Source of the DNA: Paragemmobacter kunshanensis
GTDB taxonomy: Bacteria > Pseudomonadota > Alphaproteobacteria > Rhodobacterales > Rhodobacteraceae
Direction of reading: 5' to 3'
Length of the DNA: 34,328 nucleotides
Assembly: GCF_011059185.1 (NCBI RefSeq)
Contig: NZ_JAALFE010000028.1
Location: 1-34,328, forward strand
Positions 8,401-15,458 of this stretch are shown piece after piece. Position 1 is the first letter of the stretch. Every line of letters starts with the position of its first letter. The notes under the pieces were generated by a model. That model saw nothing but the letters and a program-made list of their open reading frames with translations, was not told where the DNA came from and did no database searches. Made by a program: the position numbers and the translations under genes.

Positions 8401-9774
8401 AACCAGCGGCTGCGGGTCCATTACCTGCTGGAACCGGGCTGGAAGGCGGATGCGGCGATCCAGGGCCTTGGCCGTACGAACCGCACCAATCAGGCCCAGC
8501 CGCCGCTCTTCCGGCCCATCGCGACCGATGTGAAGGCCGAGAAACGCTTCCTTTCGACCATCGCCGGCCGCCTCGACACGCTGGGCGCGATCACCCGCGG
8601 CCAGCGCCAGACCGGCGGACAGGGGCTGTTCCGGCCTGAGGACAATCTGGAATCGGCCTATGCCCGCGATGCGCTGCGCCAGCTCTACCAGTTGATTGCG
8701 AAGGGCAAGGTGGAGGGCTGCTCGCTGGACGCCTTCGAGGCGGCCACCGGCCTCAAGCTGATGGATGCAACGGGCCTGAAGGATGACCTGCCGTCGATCA
8801 CAACTTTCCTTAACCGTCTGCTGGCCCTGCCCATCGCGCTGCAGGGGATCCTCTTTGCCGCCTTCGAGCAGCTGCTCGAGGCGCGCATCGCCGGAGCCAT
8901 GGCCTCGGGCAGCTACGACATGGGGCTCGAGACCCTGCGCGCCGAAAGCTTCCGGGTCATCGACCGCCAGGTGATCCACACCCATCCCGGCACTGGCGCC
9001 GAAACCCGGCTTCTGACCATCGCGGAGCGCCGTCGGAACCAGCCTGTCACCCGCGAGGCGGCGCTGGCCGAACTCTCCGATCCGCGGGCGAAGCTCCTCA
9101 TCAACGAACGCTCGGGCCGGGCCGCCGTGCAGATCCCCACGACCAGCATCATGCTCGACGATGGCGAGATCGAGCGCCGGGTGCGGCTGATCCGGCCCAT
9201 GGAGGCGCAGGCCGTGCCCTTGCGCCTGATGGGCGAGACCCATTGGGGCGAGGGCGATGTCGCCCGCTTCTGTTCGGCCTGGGATGCGGAATGCGCGGGC
9301 GTACCGGAGTTCACCGAAAGCACGCTGCACATGGTGACGGGGCTTCTGCTGCCGATCTGGAAGCGCCTGCCACCGGACTCGACCCGCGTCTATCGCCTGC
9401 AGGCCGACGATGGCGAACGGATCATCGGTCGCCGCGTCTCGCCCGCCTGGGCCGCGACGGCCTCGGTCACCGGGACGGTGGCGCGCCTGACCCCGGAAGC
9501 CGCTCATGCCGCGCTGATGGAGGGGCGCACCATCCTTGATCTCGCTGAGGGGCTGCAACTCCGCCGCGCGCGTGTCATGGGCGTGCAGCGGATCGAGCTC
9601 TTTGGCTTCACCGAGGCGATACGCGAGCGGCTGCGGGCCTATGGTCTCTTCACCGAGATCATCGCCTGGAAGCTGCGCTTCTTCGTGCCCGTCGACGCCA
9701 CCGGCATCGAGGTGCTCGGAAAGCTTTTCGCGCGGTTTCCGATCGAGCGGATCGGCGATCGGGAGGCGGCGTGA
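5449..9774 (+). CDS. SAM methyltransferase / strawberry-notch-type helicase fusion, 1441 aa
   Basis: The N-terminal third is a class I SAM-dependent methyltransferase: motif I EPSAGTG at 144-150 and the amino-methyltransferase motif NPPF at 209-212. From about 480 it is a superfamily 2 helicase of the strawberry-notch type: Walker A GTGAGKG at 499-505, a DESH box at 606-609 (FDESHAMQNAGGG), an SATGAT-like motif III, and motif VI QGLGRTNRTNQ near 1005-1014. About 1100-1441 is the strawberry-notch C-terminal region. Such fusions are common on conjugative elements of alphaproteobacteria, where they may modify or remodel incoming DNA or resist host restriction (inference). The ATG at 5449 matches the start of protein-like composition; the frame is open from 5299, but that part is leader. 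The stop overlaps the primase gene start (ATGA). Confidence 0.88.
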   Translation: MNSLSPATDPAASISPATAILAAARLLLSHLERGARIDAAILRAAMETAFGASDAAGVWDWKSAYEACEVATVLFLRKYGPALFRKAVSMDARLAQLTKISALMPTQTRRSEDSQSFQQFSTPIPLGLAALAAARITPEDVVLEPSAGTGLMAILAETLGGRQILNEFADTRAALLSALFPAAILSRVDAAQIDDHLDAGLVPSVVVMNPPFSALAHVAGRNTEAAFRHVASALARLAPCGRLVAITGTGFGPEAPAWQDAFIRLQARGRVVFSAAIDGSVYARHGTTIETRLTVIDKQPAEEPAAFPTSPGVAPNVQTLLAWIAAHVPERLPVSVPQVTAPVGRSLSLPVRGARGRPIRPARPVPTQGRDSEAVELAYDAIDWTPPEGGRLSDAIYEPYALQAIRIPGAEPHPTRLVQSAAMASVAPPPPTYRPLLPSDIRTRLSEAQLETVIYAGEAHAGHLAGSWTVDATFDTVSAAPDAAEGAVRFRRGFMLGDGTGAGKGRQSAGILLDNWLRGRRKALWISKSDKLIEDAQRDWQALGQERLLITPLARFAQGKPITLAEGILFTTYATLRSDDRGEKVSRVRQIVDWLGRDFDGVIIFDESHAMQNAGGGKGERGDVAASQQGRAGLRLQHALPEARIVYVSATGATTVHNLAYAQRLGLWGGEDFPFATRAEFVAAIEAGGVAAMEVLARDLRALGLYTARSLSYEGVEYDLLEHRLSPEQRRIYDTYAGAFAVIHNNLDAAMEAANITGREGTLNRQAKSAARSAFESTKQRFFGHLLTSMKTPTLLRAIEGDLAAGHASVVQIVSTGEALMERRLSEIPTEDWNDLNTDLSPREYVLSYLQHSFPVQLHEPFTDGEGNLSSRPVFRDGQPVECREAVTRREALIEHLAGLPAVPGALDQIVQHFGTDQVAEVTGRSRRIVRKGEGREARLAVENRAVSANLAETSAFMDDRKRILVFSDAGGTGRSYHADLGARNQRLRVHYLLEPGWKADAAIQGLGRTNRTNQAQPPLFRPIATDVKAEKRFLSTIAGRLDTLGAITRGQRQTGGQGLFRPEDNLESAYARDALRQLYQLIAKGKVEGCSLDAFEAATGLKLMDATGLKDDLPSITTFLNRLLALPIALQGILFAAFEQLLEARIAGAMASGSYDMGLETLRAESFRVIDRQVIHTHPGTGAETRLLTIAERRRNQPVTREAALAELSDPRAKLLINERSGRAAVQIPTTSIMLDDGEIERRVRLIRPMEAQAVPLRLMGETHWGEGDVARFCSAWDAECAGVPEFTESTLHMVTGLLLPIWKRLPPDSTRVYRLQADDGERIIGRRVSPAWAATASVTGTVARLTPEAAHAALMEGRTILDLAEGLQLRRARVMGVQRIELFGFTEAIRERLRAYGLFTEIIAWKLRFFVPVDATGIEVLGKLFARFPIERIGDREAA

Positions 9775-10826
9775 TGACCCGGCTCACGGCCACCGATCTG
9801 GCGGAACGTCTCGGCCGACAGGCCGAGGCGGTCTGTCGTCATTACCTGTCGAACGGGCGCAAGCAGGGCAACTACTGGCTGGTCGGCGATGTGCGCAACA
9901 CGCCGGGCCGGTCGATGTTCGTCCGGCTGACTGGCGGGGCCTCGGGCAAGGGGGCGGCCGGAAAATGGGTCGATGCGGCCAGTGCCGAACATGGCGACCT
10001 GCTGGACGTCATCCGAGAGAGCCTCGGACTGGTGGAGTTTGCCGAGATCGCCGAGGAGGCCCGCCGGTTTCTCAGCTTGCCGCAGGAGGTGCCGGCCGCA
10101 CCGGGCAACCACTCGCCGCATACCTCAGGACCATCCGGCTCGACAGGCGCGGCGCAGCGGCTCTGGCGCATGGCCCGGCCAATCGCGGGTAGCCTTGCCG
10201 AAACCTATCTGCGCGAGCGCGGCCTTGCCGATGTGCAGGCCGACGACCCGTTGCGCTTCCTTCCCGACTGCTACTGGCGGCCCGAGGGCAAGGGACGGAC
10301 CGAGACCTGGCCCGCGCTGATTGCGGCCGTCACCGATCTCGAAGGGACGATCACCGGCGCGCATCGCACCTGGCTTGCTCGCGATGGCAGGCAGAAGGCC
10401 CCTCTCGATCCACCGCGAAAGGCGATGGGCACGCTTCTCAGGCACGGCGTCCGGTTCGGCCGCGCGCAGGATATCCTGGCAGCGGGCGAGGGCATCGAGA
10501 CGATCCTGTCGCTGCGCCAGATCTTGCCCGGAATGCCGATGGTCGCCGCCCTGTCCGCGGGTCACCTGGCAGCCCTCCTGCTTCCAGTGCCGCTGCGCAG
10601 GCTCTATATCGTCTGCGACAACGATCCGGCAGGGCGGATCGCGCGCGAGGCGCTGGTCGCCCGGGCCAGCGAGGCCGGGGTCGAGGCGCTGGCACTCTCG
10701 CCGATGCTGGGGGATTTCAACGACGATCTCGTGTGGCGCGGGCGGGATGCGCTTCGGGCATGGGTCCGGCCTCAACTCACCCCGGAGGACGTGAGCCGCT
10801 TCATGGGTCCGATGCAGCCGCCTTGA
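9774..10826 (+). CDS. Toprim-domain primase-like protein (DUF7146-type), 350 aa
   Basis: The C-terminal half holds a Toprim fold: GEGIETILS with catalytic E239/E242 at 238-246, then YIVCDNDPAGR with the metal-binding D282-x-D284. The N-terminal part (1-100) has the small-element primase look (YWLVGDVRNTPGRSMFVRL, then GAAGKWVDAASAEHGDLLDVI), with no classic zinc finger. Function: RNA primer synthesis or a related nucleotidyl/nuclease step in element replication or transfer. The start ATG at 9774 overlaps the helicase stop in ATGA, so both are made from one message. The pairing of methyltransferase-helicase with Toprim protein recurs in this element family. Confidence 0.85.
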   Translation: MTRLTATDLAERLGRQAEAVCRHYLSNGRKQGNYWLVGDVRNTPGRSMFVRLTGGASGKGAAGKWVDAASAEHGDLLDVIRESLGLVEFAEIAEEARRFLSLPQEVPAAPGNHSPHTSGPSGSTGAAQRLWRMARPIAGSLAETYLRERGLADVQADDPLRFLPDCYWRPEGKGRTETWPALIAAVTDLEGTITGAHRTWLARDGRQKAPLDPPRKAMGTLLRHGVRFGRAQDILAAGEGIETILSLRQILPGMPMVAALSAGHLAALLLPVPLRRLYIVCDNDPAGRIAREALVARASEAGVEALALSPMLGDFNDDLVWRGRDALRAWVRPQLTPEDVSRFMGPMQPP

Positions 10827-11165
10827 CGGGGCAGCGGATCGGCCTGTGGCGAAAGGATCATGGGCGCGGGAGGGCTGCGTCACCGGGCAGGAGGACCGCG
10901 CCTCGGCCTTCGAGAGGGCGAGCGGCCCACAAGCGGCCCGGCCCGGCAATGGCGGCGCCCGACTGATTTCCGTCGGCGGGCATCCACCCCACGCGACAGG
11001 TCGCGCGGGGACCCCGGAAGGCCCGCCTTTACAGCGCGATCCAAATCACCCGGGCTTGGCCATCAAGGCCCTCGCCAGAGGCTCGGGCTGCCTGACCGGT
11101 CCGCCCGTGGGCTTTCGTCGCCACGAAGGCCGCGACGGTCGCGGTCCAGCCCAAGGACGCCTCTC
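10827..11165 (+). other. 339-nt leader before the DUF2493 gene
   Basis: No convincing gene. It holds strong stems: CCCC-ACGCGAC paired with GTCGCGC-GGGG (10987-11010) and CCGCG/CGCGG (11130-11144), and an SD-like AAGGA 10 nt before the ATG at 11166. The GTCGCGCGGGG half also occurs in the leader of the 54-aa gene (about 3227-3237). Probably a structured 5' untranslated region. Confidence 0.45.
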
Positions 11166-12092
11166 ATGTACGCCCACGACGATTTCGACGCCGATCACAG
11201 CACCTCGCCCACCGGCCATGTCATCGAAGCCCTTGAACTCTACGGCTATCGTCCCATCGAGGACGAGGCCGACCCCCGGATCACGCCCGAGGATGACGTC
11301 ATCCGCACCGCGGTCGCCGACATCTTCGACGCCCTGATCTCCACCATGGCCGACACCAGCCTCGACTTCGACCTCGACGAGATCCTCTGGTCGACCGTCA
11401 ACACCTTCCACCGCGCGGTCCTGCGGATCGAGGGCAAGCTCGACGACAACGAGCAGGCCCAGAAGCGGCTGCAGCGCGAACAGGACGGCTCCGAGGTCAA
11501 ATCCGTCCAGCTCGAGACGCTGATCGCCATCGGGCAGAGCCTGCTGGATCGCCGCGACAGTCTCGAGCTCTTCTGCGAAACCGCCGCCGACATCTATCTG
11601 CGCACGCTCGGCACCCCCTGGTCGCCGCGCACCGGCTCGCGCCTCAACCACCGCCAGATGACCGCGGCCATGATCGACAGCCGCGACTTCTTGGCCGCCA
11701 AACGCCGGGCCGATGCCGAGGTGCTGTTGCCCGCAGGGCCGAAGATCGCCTTCTCGGGCGGCGAAACCACCGACCATCGCCTGATCTGGGACAAGCTCGA
11801 TCAGGTCCATGCCAAGCACCCGGACATGGTCCTGCTGCATGGCGGATCGCCGAAAGGCGCCGAACGGATCGCCGCCACCTGGGCCAGCAACCGCAAGGTC
11901 CCCCAGGTCGCCTTCAAGCCCGACTGGACAAAACACGCCAAGGCCGCACCCTTCAAGCGCAACGACCATATGCTCGCCACCTTGCCGATCGGGGTCATCG
12001 TCTTCCCGGGCACCGGCATCCAGGACAACCTCGCCGACAAGGCCCGCAAGATGGGCATCCCGGTCATCCGCCTCGGGGCGGGCAGCGCGTAA
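11166..12092 (+). CDS. DUF2493 (YAcAr/SLOG-type) protein, 308 aa
   Basis: The N-terminal 180 residues are acidic and helical (DDFDADHSTSP, then a coiled-coil-like LDDNEQAQKRLQREQDG). From about 190 comes the DUF2493 fold: PKIAFSGGETTDHRLIWDKL, MVLLHGGSPKGAERIAATWA, QVAFKPDWTKHAKAAPFKRN, and IGVIVFPGTGIQDNLADKA. This is a Rossmann-like nucleotide-binding fold related to DprA/LOG (SLOG) proteins; the GGSPKGAE loop would hold the ligand. The biochemical role is not established; nucleotide or ADP-ribose-derivative binding is suggested for the superfamily. It is a constant member of this maintenance block. The ATG at 11166 begins the conserved protein; the longer frame from 10860 is leader. Confidence 0.82.
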   Translation: MYAHDDFDADHSTSPTGHVIEALELYGYRPIEDEADPRITPEDDVIRTAVADIFDALISTMADTSLDFDLDEILWSTVNTFHRAVLRIEGKLDDNEQAQKRLQREQDGSEVKSVQLETLIAIGQSLLDRRDSLELFCETAADIYLRTLGTPWSPRTGSRLNHRQMTAAMIDSRDFLAAKRRADAEVLLPAGPKIAFSGGETTDHRLIWDKLDQVHAKHPDMVLLHGGSPKGAERIAATWASNRKVPQVAFKPDWTKHAKAAPFKRNDHMLATLPIGVIVFPGTGIQDNLADKARKMGIPVIRLGAGSA

Positions 12093-12369
12093 GCGCTGCC
12101 AACGCCGTGACGTCCGACACTGCGGTTCGATTGACCCGCATCGCTGGGGTGCTCTCTCCGATGCTCGGGCCTGCCGGACTGAAACCCCGGTATTTGGCTA
12201 CTGGCAAAGGTTGAGGTGATCACCGCGGACGCCACCGCTGCATGCAGCGGCCGCCGCCGATGCAAGTTACCTGAGGCTCGCTGCCGACCTAAATCAATGC
12301 TATCTTTCTGTTCGCGCCGTGGTGGTGGTGGAGGCGCAACCGTCCAACCTTTTGTGCGGAGCCACCGTC

Positions 12370-12810
12370 ATGATCTTTGTCGGAATCCTCGTCTCTCTGG
12401 CGGCCATCGGCACGATGTGCTGGCTGCTGTTCAATCTCGCTGTCTTCGCGCTGCCGTTCTTTGCAGGCGTCACCCTTGGCACCTGGGCCTATGGGACCTG
12501 TGCCGGGTGGCTGGGTGCGACCGTGATCGGCCTCGTAGGTGCCGGGCTTGTTCTGGCGCTTGGTCAGGGCCTTCTGATGGTCGTCCGTCCGCTCTGGGCG
12601 CGGTTCCTGATTGCGCTGGCCTTCGTCGCCCCAGCCGGCGTGGCAGGGTTCCACGCCACGTTGGGGATCACCCGGCTCCTTGTGCCATCAGAAACCTGGC
12701 AGGTCGTCTTTGCCATCATCGGCGCGGTCGCGGTGGGCATCACAGCCTTTCTGCGGGTCGCAGGCATGGCGGCCCCCGGCGATGCGGGCGGGAGCCTGGC
12801 CCGCGGCTGA
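12370..12810 (+). CDS. Polytopic membrane protein, 146 aa
   Basis: Four hydrophobic helices are visible: MIFVGILVSLAAIGTMCWLL (1-20), then about 22-40 (NLAVFALPFFAGVTLGTWA), a Gly/Val-rich pair at about 45-70, and FAIIGAVAVGITAFL near 120-133. The tail GDAGGSLARG is cytoplasmic-like. No enzyme motif. The ATG at 12370 follows GGAG (12358-12361); an in-frame GTG at 12319 would add 17 residues with no clear benefit. It belongs to a family of small hypothetical membrane proteins between DUF2493 and DUF736 genes in related elements; function unknown. Confidence 0.68.
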   Translation: MIFVGILVSLAAIGTMCWLLFNLAVFALPFFAGVTLGTWAYGTCAGWLGATVIGLVGAGLVLALGQGLLMVVRPLWARFLIALAFVAPAGVAGFHATLGITRLLVPSETWQVVFAIIGAVAVGITAFLRVAGMAAPGDAGGSLARG

Positions 12811-13379
12811 AGGCCGGGCAGGCAGGTGGGGCGACCAGAGCAAGAAAGCCCTGCCGGCCTGTCTCGACGGGTTGCGGGGCGGGATCGGGTGCGTTCCTTC
12901 GGATCGACGTGAGGCCCTTTTCTTGTCCTGTCCAGAGCGCGGGACGGGCAAGGCCGCATCGGCGGGCTGTCACCGCCCCCGTCAGGGGCGCTGCCGGTGG
13001 CATGGTTCGGGTTGGACAATGCGCAAGGCCCGGAAGGGCAAGGCGGATCACCGGTTTGGTCCCGTCCTGCCTGCCTTGGCGGGGGCCTGTCGCCAGTGTC
13101 TCCGTCTGCTCCCCGTGTCCAGACCGCTCCATACGGCCTCTTCAATGGCCTGATCTGGCCGAACACCGGCTTCGCCTCGACCGCTTCGGCGCAACAGCGT
13201 CGTCACAACTTTCTTCCCCTGTCGGCCTGAAGGCCGCCATTCCTCGCGGGAACAAGAAAGTTCCTCCTGTGCTGTCAGGCCCCCGCCGGGCGGGGGTGCG
13301 CCAGCAGTCGTCTCCGTCCTGTCGATCGCCATCGAGGCCGCAATGGTGCGGGCTCGGAAACGGAAAACGGAGACTTACC
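12811..13379 (+). promoter_or_regulatory. 569-nt GC-rich untranslated region before DUF736
   Basis: No open frame here looks like a protein. The stretch carries many stems. The most striking is a perfect 9-bp inverted repeat, AACTTTCTT (13207-13215) with AAGAAAGTT (13254-13262), enclosing a GGCCTGAAGGCC palindrome, so the arms would bring a 38-nt loop together. Just before the next gene lies GGAAAACGGAG, a ribosome-binding site. A long structured leader or a small RNA gene is possible. Confidence 0.4.
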
Positions 13380-13706
13380 ATGGCGACCATCGGCACCTTC
13401 AAGAAGACCGGCACGAACGAATTCACCGGCGACATCGTCACCCTCAGCGTCCAGGCCAAGGGCGTGCGCATCGTCCCCGACCAGCGCGCCACCGGCGAGA
13501 ACGCCCCCAGCCACCGGGTTCTGGTCGGCCGCGCCGAGATCGGCGCCGCCTGGTCCAAGCGCTCGAACGAGGGCCGCGACTATCTGGGCCTCAAGCTCGA
13601 CGATCCGAGCTTCACCGCCCCGATCTACGCCAACCTCTTCGACGACGAGGACGGCGAGGGCTTCTCGCTGATCTGGTCCCGCCCCAACGGCCGCCGCGCC
13701 GACTGA
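13380..13706 (+). CDS. DUF736 protein, 108 aa
   Basis: MATIGTFKKTGTNEFTGDIV is the classic DUF736 start, followed by APSHRVLVGRAEIGAAW, the SNEGRDYLGLKLDD segment and ANLFDDEDGEGFSLIWSRP at the end. The family is small, soluble and nearly always encoded on alphaproteobacterial plasmids and integrative elements; its function is not established. A second, diverged copy lies at 23559-23894. The ATG at 13380 has GGAG 8 nt upstream. A strong terminator follows at 13719-13746, so this is the last gene of the maintenance block. Confidence 0.92.
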   Translation: MATIGTFKKTGTNEFTGDIVTLSVQAKGVRIVPDQRATGENAPSHRVLVGRAEIGAAWSKRSNEGRDYLGLKLDDPSFTAPIYANLFDDEDGEGFSLIWSRPNGRRAD

Positions 13707-13718
13707 CGCGGACCACAA

Positions 13719-13746
13719 GGCCCCGGTCGCAAGGCCGGGGCCTTTT
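13719..13746 (+). terminator. Intrinsic terminator after DUF736
   Basis: GGCCCCGG (13719-13726) pairs with CCGGGGCC (13735-13742) and is followed by TTTT. It separates the maintenance block from the regulatory block. Confidence 0.8.
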
Positions 13747-13929
13747 CCATGTCTGCCATGAAAGGCGATGCCCACCGCGACCGCGCCGGGGCCACAGCGT
13801 GACCTGCAGGGACCGGCGCGGCCGGCCGCCGCCGCAGGTGGAGCCGGCGCTGGCGGCGAATCGCGGGAATTCACAACGGCATAGGCCGCACGGCGAAACC
13901 GCAGTTTCCAGTGGCGGATCGGGCGAGAG

Positions 13930-13944
13930 CGACTAAAATAGTCG
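13930..13944. promoter_or_regulatory. Inverted repeat CGACTA-AAA-TAGTCG, likely QseC-type operator
   Basis: A perfect 6-bp inverted repeat with a 3-nt centre lies 44 nt before the start of the small HTH gene. A further half-site-like TAGTT follows at 13945-13949. TAAAAT in the centre could be a -10 element, so a protein bound here would cover the promoter. In ICEMlSymR7A the equivalent protein QseC binds operators near its own gene and qseM; the exact operator sequence there is not something I can quote. Confidence 0.5.
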
Positions 13945-13976
13945 TAGTTCTGGAATGCGCGCCGGTCGCGATGGGA

Positions 13977-13996
13977 GGTGATCATGCATGATCACC
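13977..13996. promoter_or_regulatory. 20-bp perfect palindrome over the start codon of the HTH gene
   Basis: GGTGATCATGCATGATCACC is perfectly self-complementary. It begins inside the Shine-Dalgarno sequence (GGAGG, 13974-13978) and covers the ATG at 13988. As DNA it could be an operator; as RNA it could fold into an 8-bp stem with a TGCA loop that hides the start codon. Confidence 0.55.
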
Positions 13997-14236
13997 GCTC
14001 GACAGTCGCGGGCCGCACGCGCGTTGCTGGGTTGGACGCAGGAGACGCTCGCTGACAAGGCCCGAATATCCCTGACTGCCCTGAAACGCCTCGAGTCCGA
14101 GAACCGGCTTGAGGTGTATGAATCGACACGGGATCAGGTTCGCCGGGCACTCGAGGCCGCAGGGATCGTCATCCTGTCTGACAAGCGCGGGCAGGGAGTG
14201 ATGCTGGAGCATGGCCGAGACGAGAAGACCCACTGA
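13988..14236 (+). CDS. qseC: XRE-family HTH regulator, QseC-like, 82 aa
   Basis: A helix-turn-helix fills residues 1-60: ITARQSRAARALLGWTQETL, LADKARISLTALKRLES, then VRRALEAAGIVIL. Size, fold and place directly before a DUF2285 gene and an FseA-type gene match QseC of ICEMlSymR7A, a DNA-binding regulator that sets expression of qseC and the antiactivator gene qseM. The ATG at 13988 lies 9 nt after GGAGG. Another ATG at 13984 is in a different frame and leads to a stop after about 23 codons. Two palindromes (13930-13944 and 13977-13996) are obvious candidate binding sites. The gene symbol is by similarity of type and order, not by a search. Confidence 0.78.
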   Translation: MITARQSRAARALLGWTQETLADKARISLTALKRLESENRLEVYESTRDQVRRALEAAGIVILSDKRGQGVMLEHGRDEKTH

Positions 14237-14293
14237 CGCGACAGGGCGGTGTGACAGACGGCTTGCTGTGCCGATGCTCCCGGGGACCGCGCC

Positions 14294-14569
14294 ATGAAGC
14301 CCACGACCCCGGCCTTCGACGAGATTGCCCCCACCAGCGCCGACATTACCGATTACGACCGCAGGCACATCAAGCTCTACATGCGGCTTCTCGATGCGAC
14401 AGCCGATGGCGCGGATTGGACCGAGGCCGTCGAGGTCCTGTTCGGGATCGACCCTATCCGTGAACCCGATCGCGCGCGGCGGGTCCATGACAGCCATCTG
14501 GCGCGGGCGCGCTGGATGACGCAGAGTGGATATCGGCAGCTTCTGGGTCCGGGTTCCGGCACCCCGTGA
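14294..14569 (+). CDS. qseM: DUF2285 protein, QseM-like antiactivator, 91 aa
   Basis: The segment RRHIKLYMRLLDATADGADW, with EAVEVLFGID and a final LARARWMTQSGYRQLL, is a DUF2285 domain. The same pattern (R...L...A..G, E(I/V)...(L/I)(F/Y)G, R......A..L...GY..LL) is visible in the last 90 residues of the FseA-like protein encoded just downstream. In ICEMlSymR7A, QseM blocks TraR and FseA by binding them and so keeps transfer off. GGGGA lies 7 nt before the ATG. It follows qseC by 57 nt on the same strand, probably as one unit. No traR or traI is in the window, so only the FseA-binding role can be tested here. Confidence 0.75.
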   Translation: MKPTTPAFDEIAPTSADITDYDRRHIKLYMRLLDATADGADWTEAVEVLFGIDPIREPDRARRVHDSHLARARWMTQSGYRQLLGPGSGTP

Positions 14570-14692
14570 CTTCCTGCGCGAGGTGATGCTGCAACGGCAT
14601 CATCTGCTGCATCCTTCCGTGCCTTTTCCCAGCTTCCCTGCGCTGGAATCTTTTCACCCCATACGTGTGTTGACTCTGTCGAGGGTTGAGAG

Positions 14693-15458
14693 ATGGGGCC
14701 GGATACATCGAAGTGGCGAAACCAGGACTCCTACGACTTCTACGATGAGCTTTCGGTTGAAGGCATCGCCTGGGAATGCCTGCGCCGCGATCTCGACTAT
14801 CAGGCGCGCTTCGCTGACATCGTGACGCAAAAGGCCGAGAGTGCCCCGTTCGAGGAGGAAGCCCAGCATCGCTGGGGCCTGCGATTTTCCGGCCGACCCA
14901 ATGCTCTCCATCCTCGACCAGCCGGTGATCTGGTCTCCGCACGCCAATCCGGGCACCGTGCTTGTCGGCGAGGCGCCCGCTTTCCAGCCGCCCTTGCCGC
15001 GGCCCATTGCGCTTGATCTGCCGTCGCAGGCGGAGGCCGAAGAAGGGCGCTATGGCGCCTTCGGCACGGATGGTTCCGTGCCTTTTCTGAACATGGCGGG
15101 GCGCACCCGTGCCGGGTCCATGGCCATCCTCCTGCCCCTCGACGACGACCTGCTGGGGCGGATCGAAGCGATCCAGCGGTTCTGGCAGACGCTGAAGGCG
15201 CGCCCGGTCCCGCGGGACACCCGCATGACCCCCTACCAGCGTCAGCGGTTCCGCCTGATGATGCAGGCCGCCGACGGGCGCGCCGCGGGCGCGAGCTACC
15301 GCGAGATCGGTATCGCGATTTACGGGGAACGCCGGGTCTTGGGTGAACCATGGAAGACATCCCCGCTGCGGGCATCCGTCATCGCGCTCGTCCGCAATGC
15401 CTCCGCGCTGATCGGCGGCGGGTATCTGGGCCTCTTGCGGCACCGTCGCAAGCCATAG
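14693..15458 (+). CDS. fseA: FseA-like excision activator, made by +1 frameshift (254 aa)
   Basis: Two frames together make one protein. Frame one (14693-14887) gives 65 residues with a DUF6499-type N-terminus (SKWRNQDSYDFYDEL, GIAWECLRRDLDYQARF). Frame two continues at 14889 with PADPMLSILDQPVIW and ends in a DUF2285 domain (TPYQRQRFRLMMQAADG to GGGYLGLLRHRR). In ICEMlSymR7A the two genes msi172 and msi171 are fused by rare +1 ribosomal frameshifting to make FseA, which turns on rdfS and transfer. The same split, same direction and same domain order are seen here. Without a shift, frame one runs on to a stop at 15016 and gives a 107-aa dead-end product. GAGGG lies 7 nt before the ATG. An RdfS-like gene is present at 20856. 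Confidence 0.78.
14885..14888 (+). other. Predicted +1 ribosomal frameshift site (CGA TTT T)
   Basis: The join that keeps the protein continuous is CGA TTT (T) CCG GCC: tRNA-Phe on TTT can re-pair one base forward on TTT, and reading resumes at CCG (14889). This gives GLRF-PADPMLSIL with no lost residues. The overlap of the two open frames (14841-15016) allows other sites, but only this one has a slippery homopolymer and joins the two conserved segments cleanly. Confidence 0.6.

Noticed and set aside
13984-14056. Alternative ATG at 13984 for the HTH gene
   Set aside because: It lies in another frame and reaches a stop after about 23 codons; only the ATG at 13988 gives a helix-turn-helix protein.
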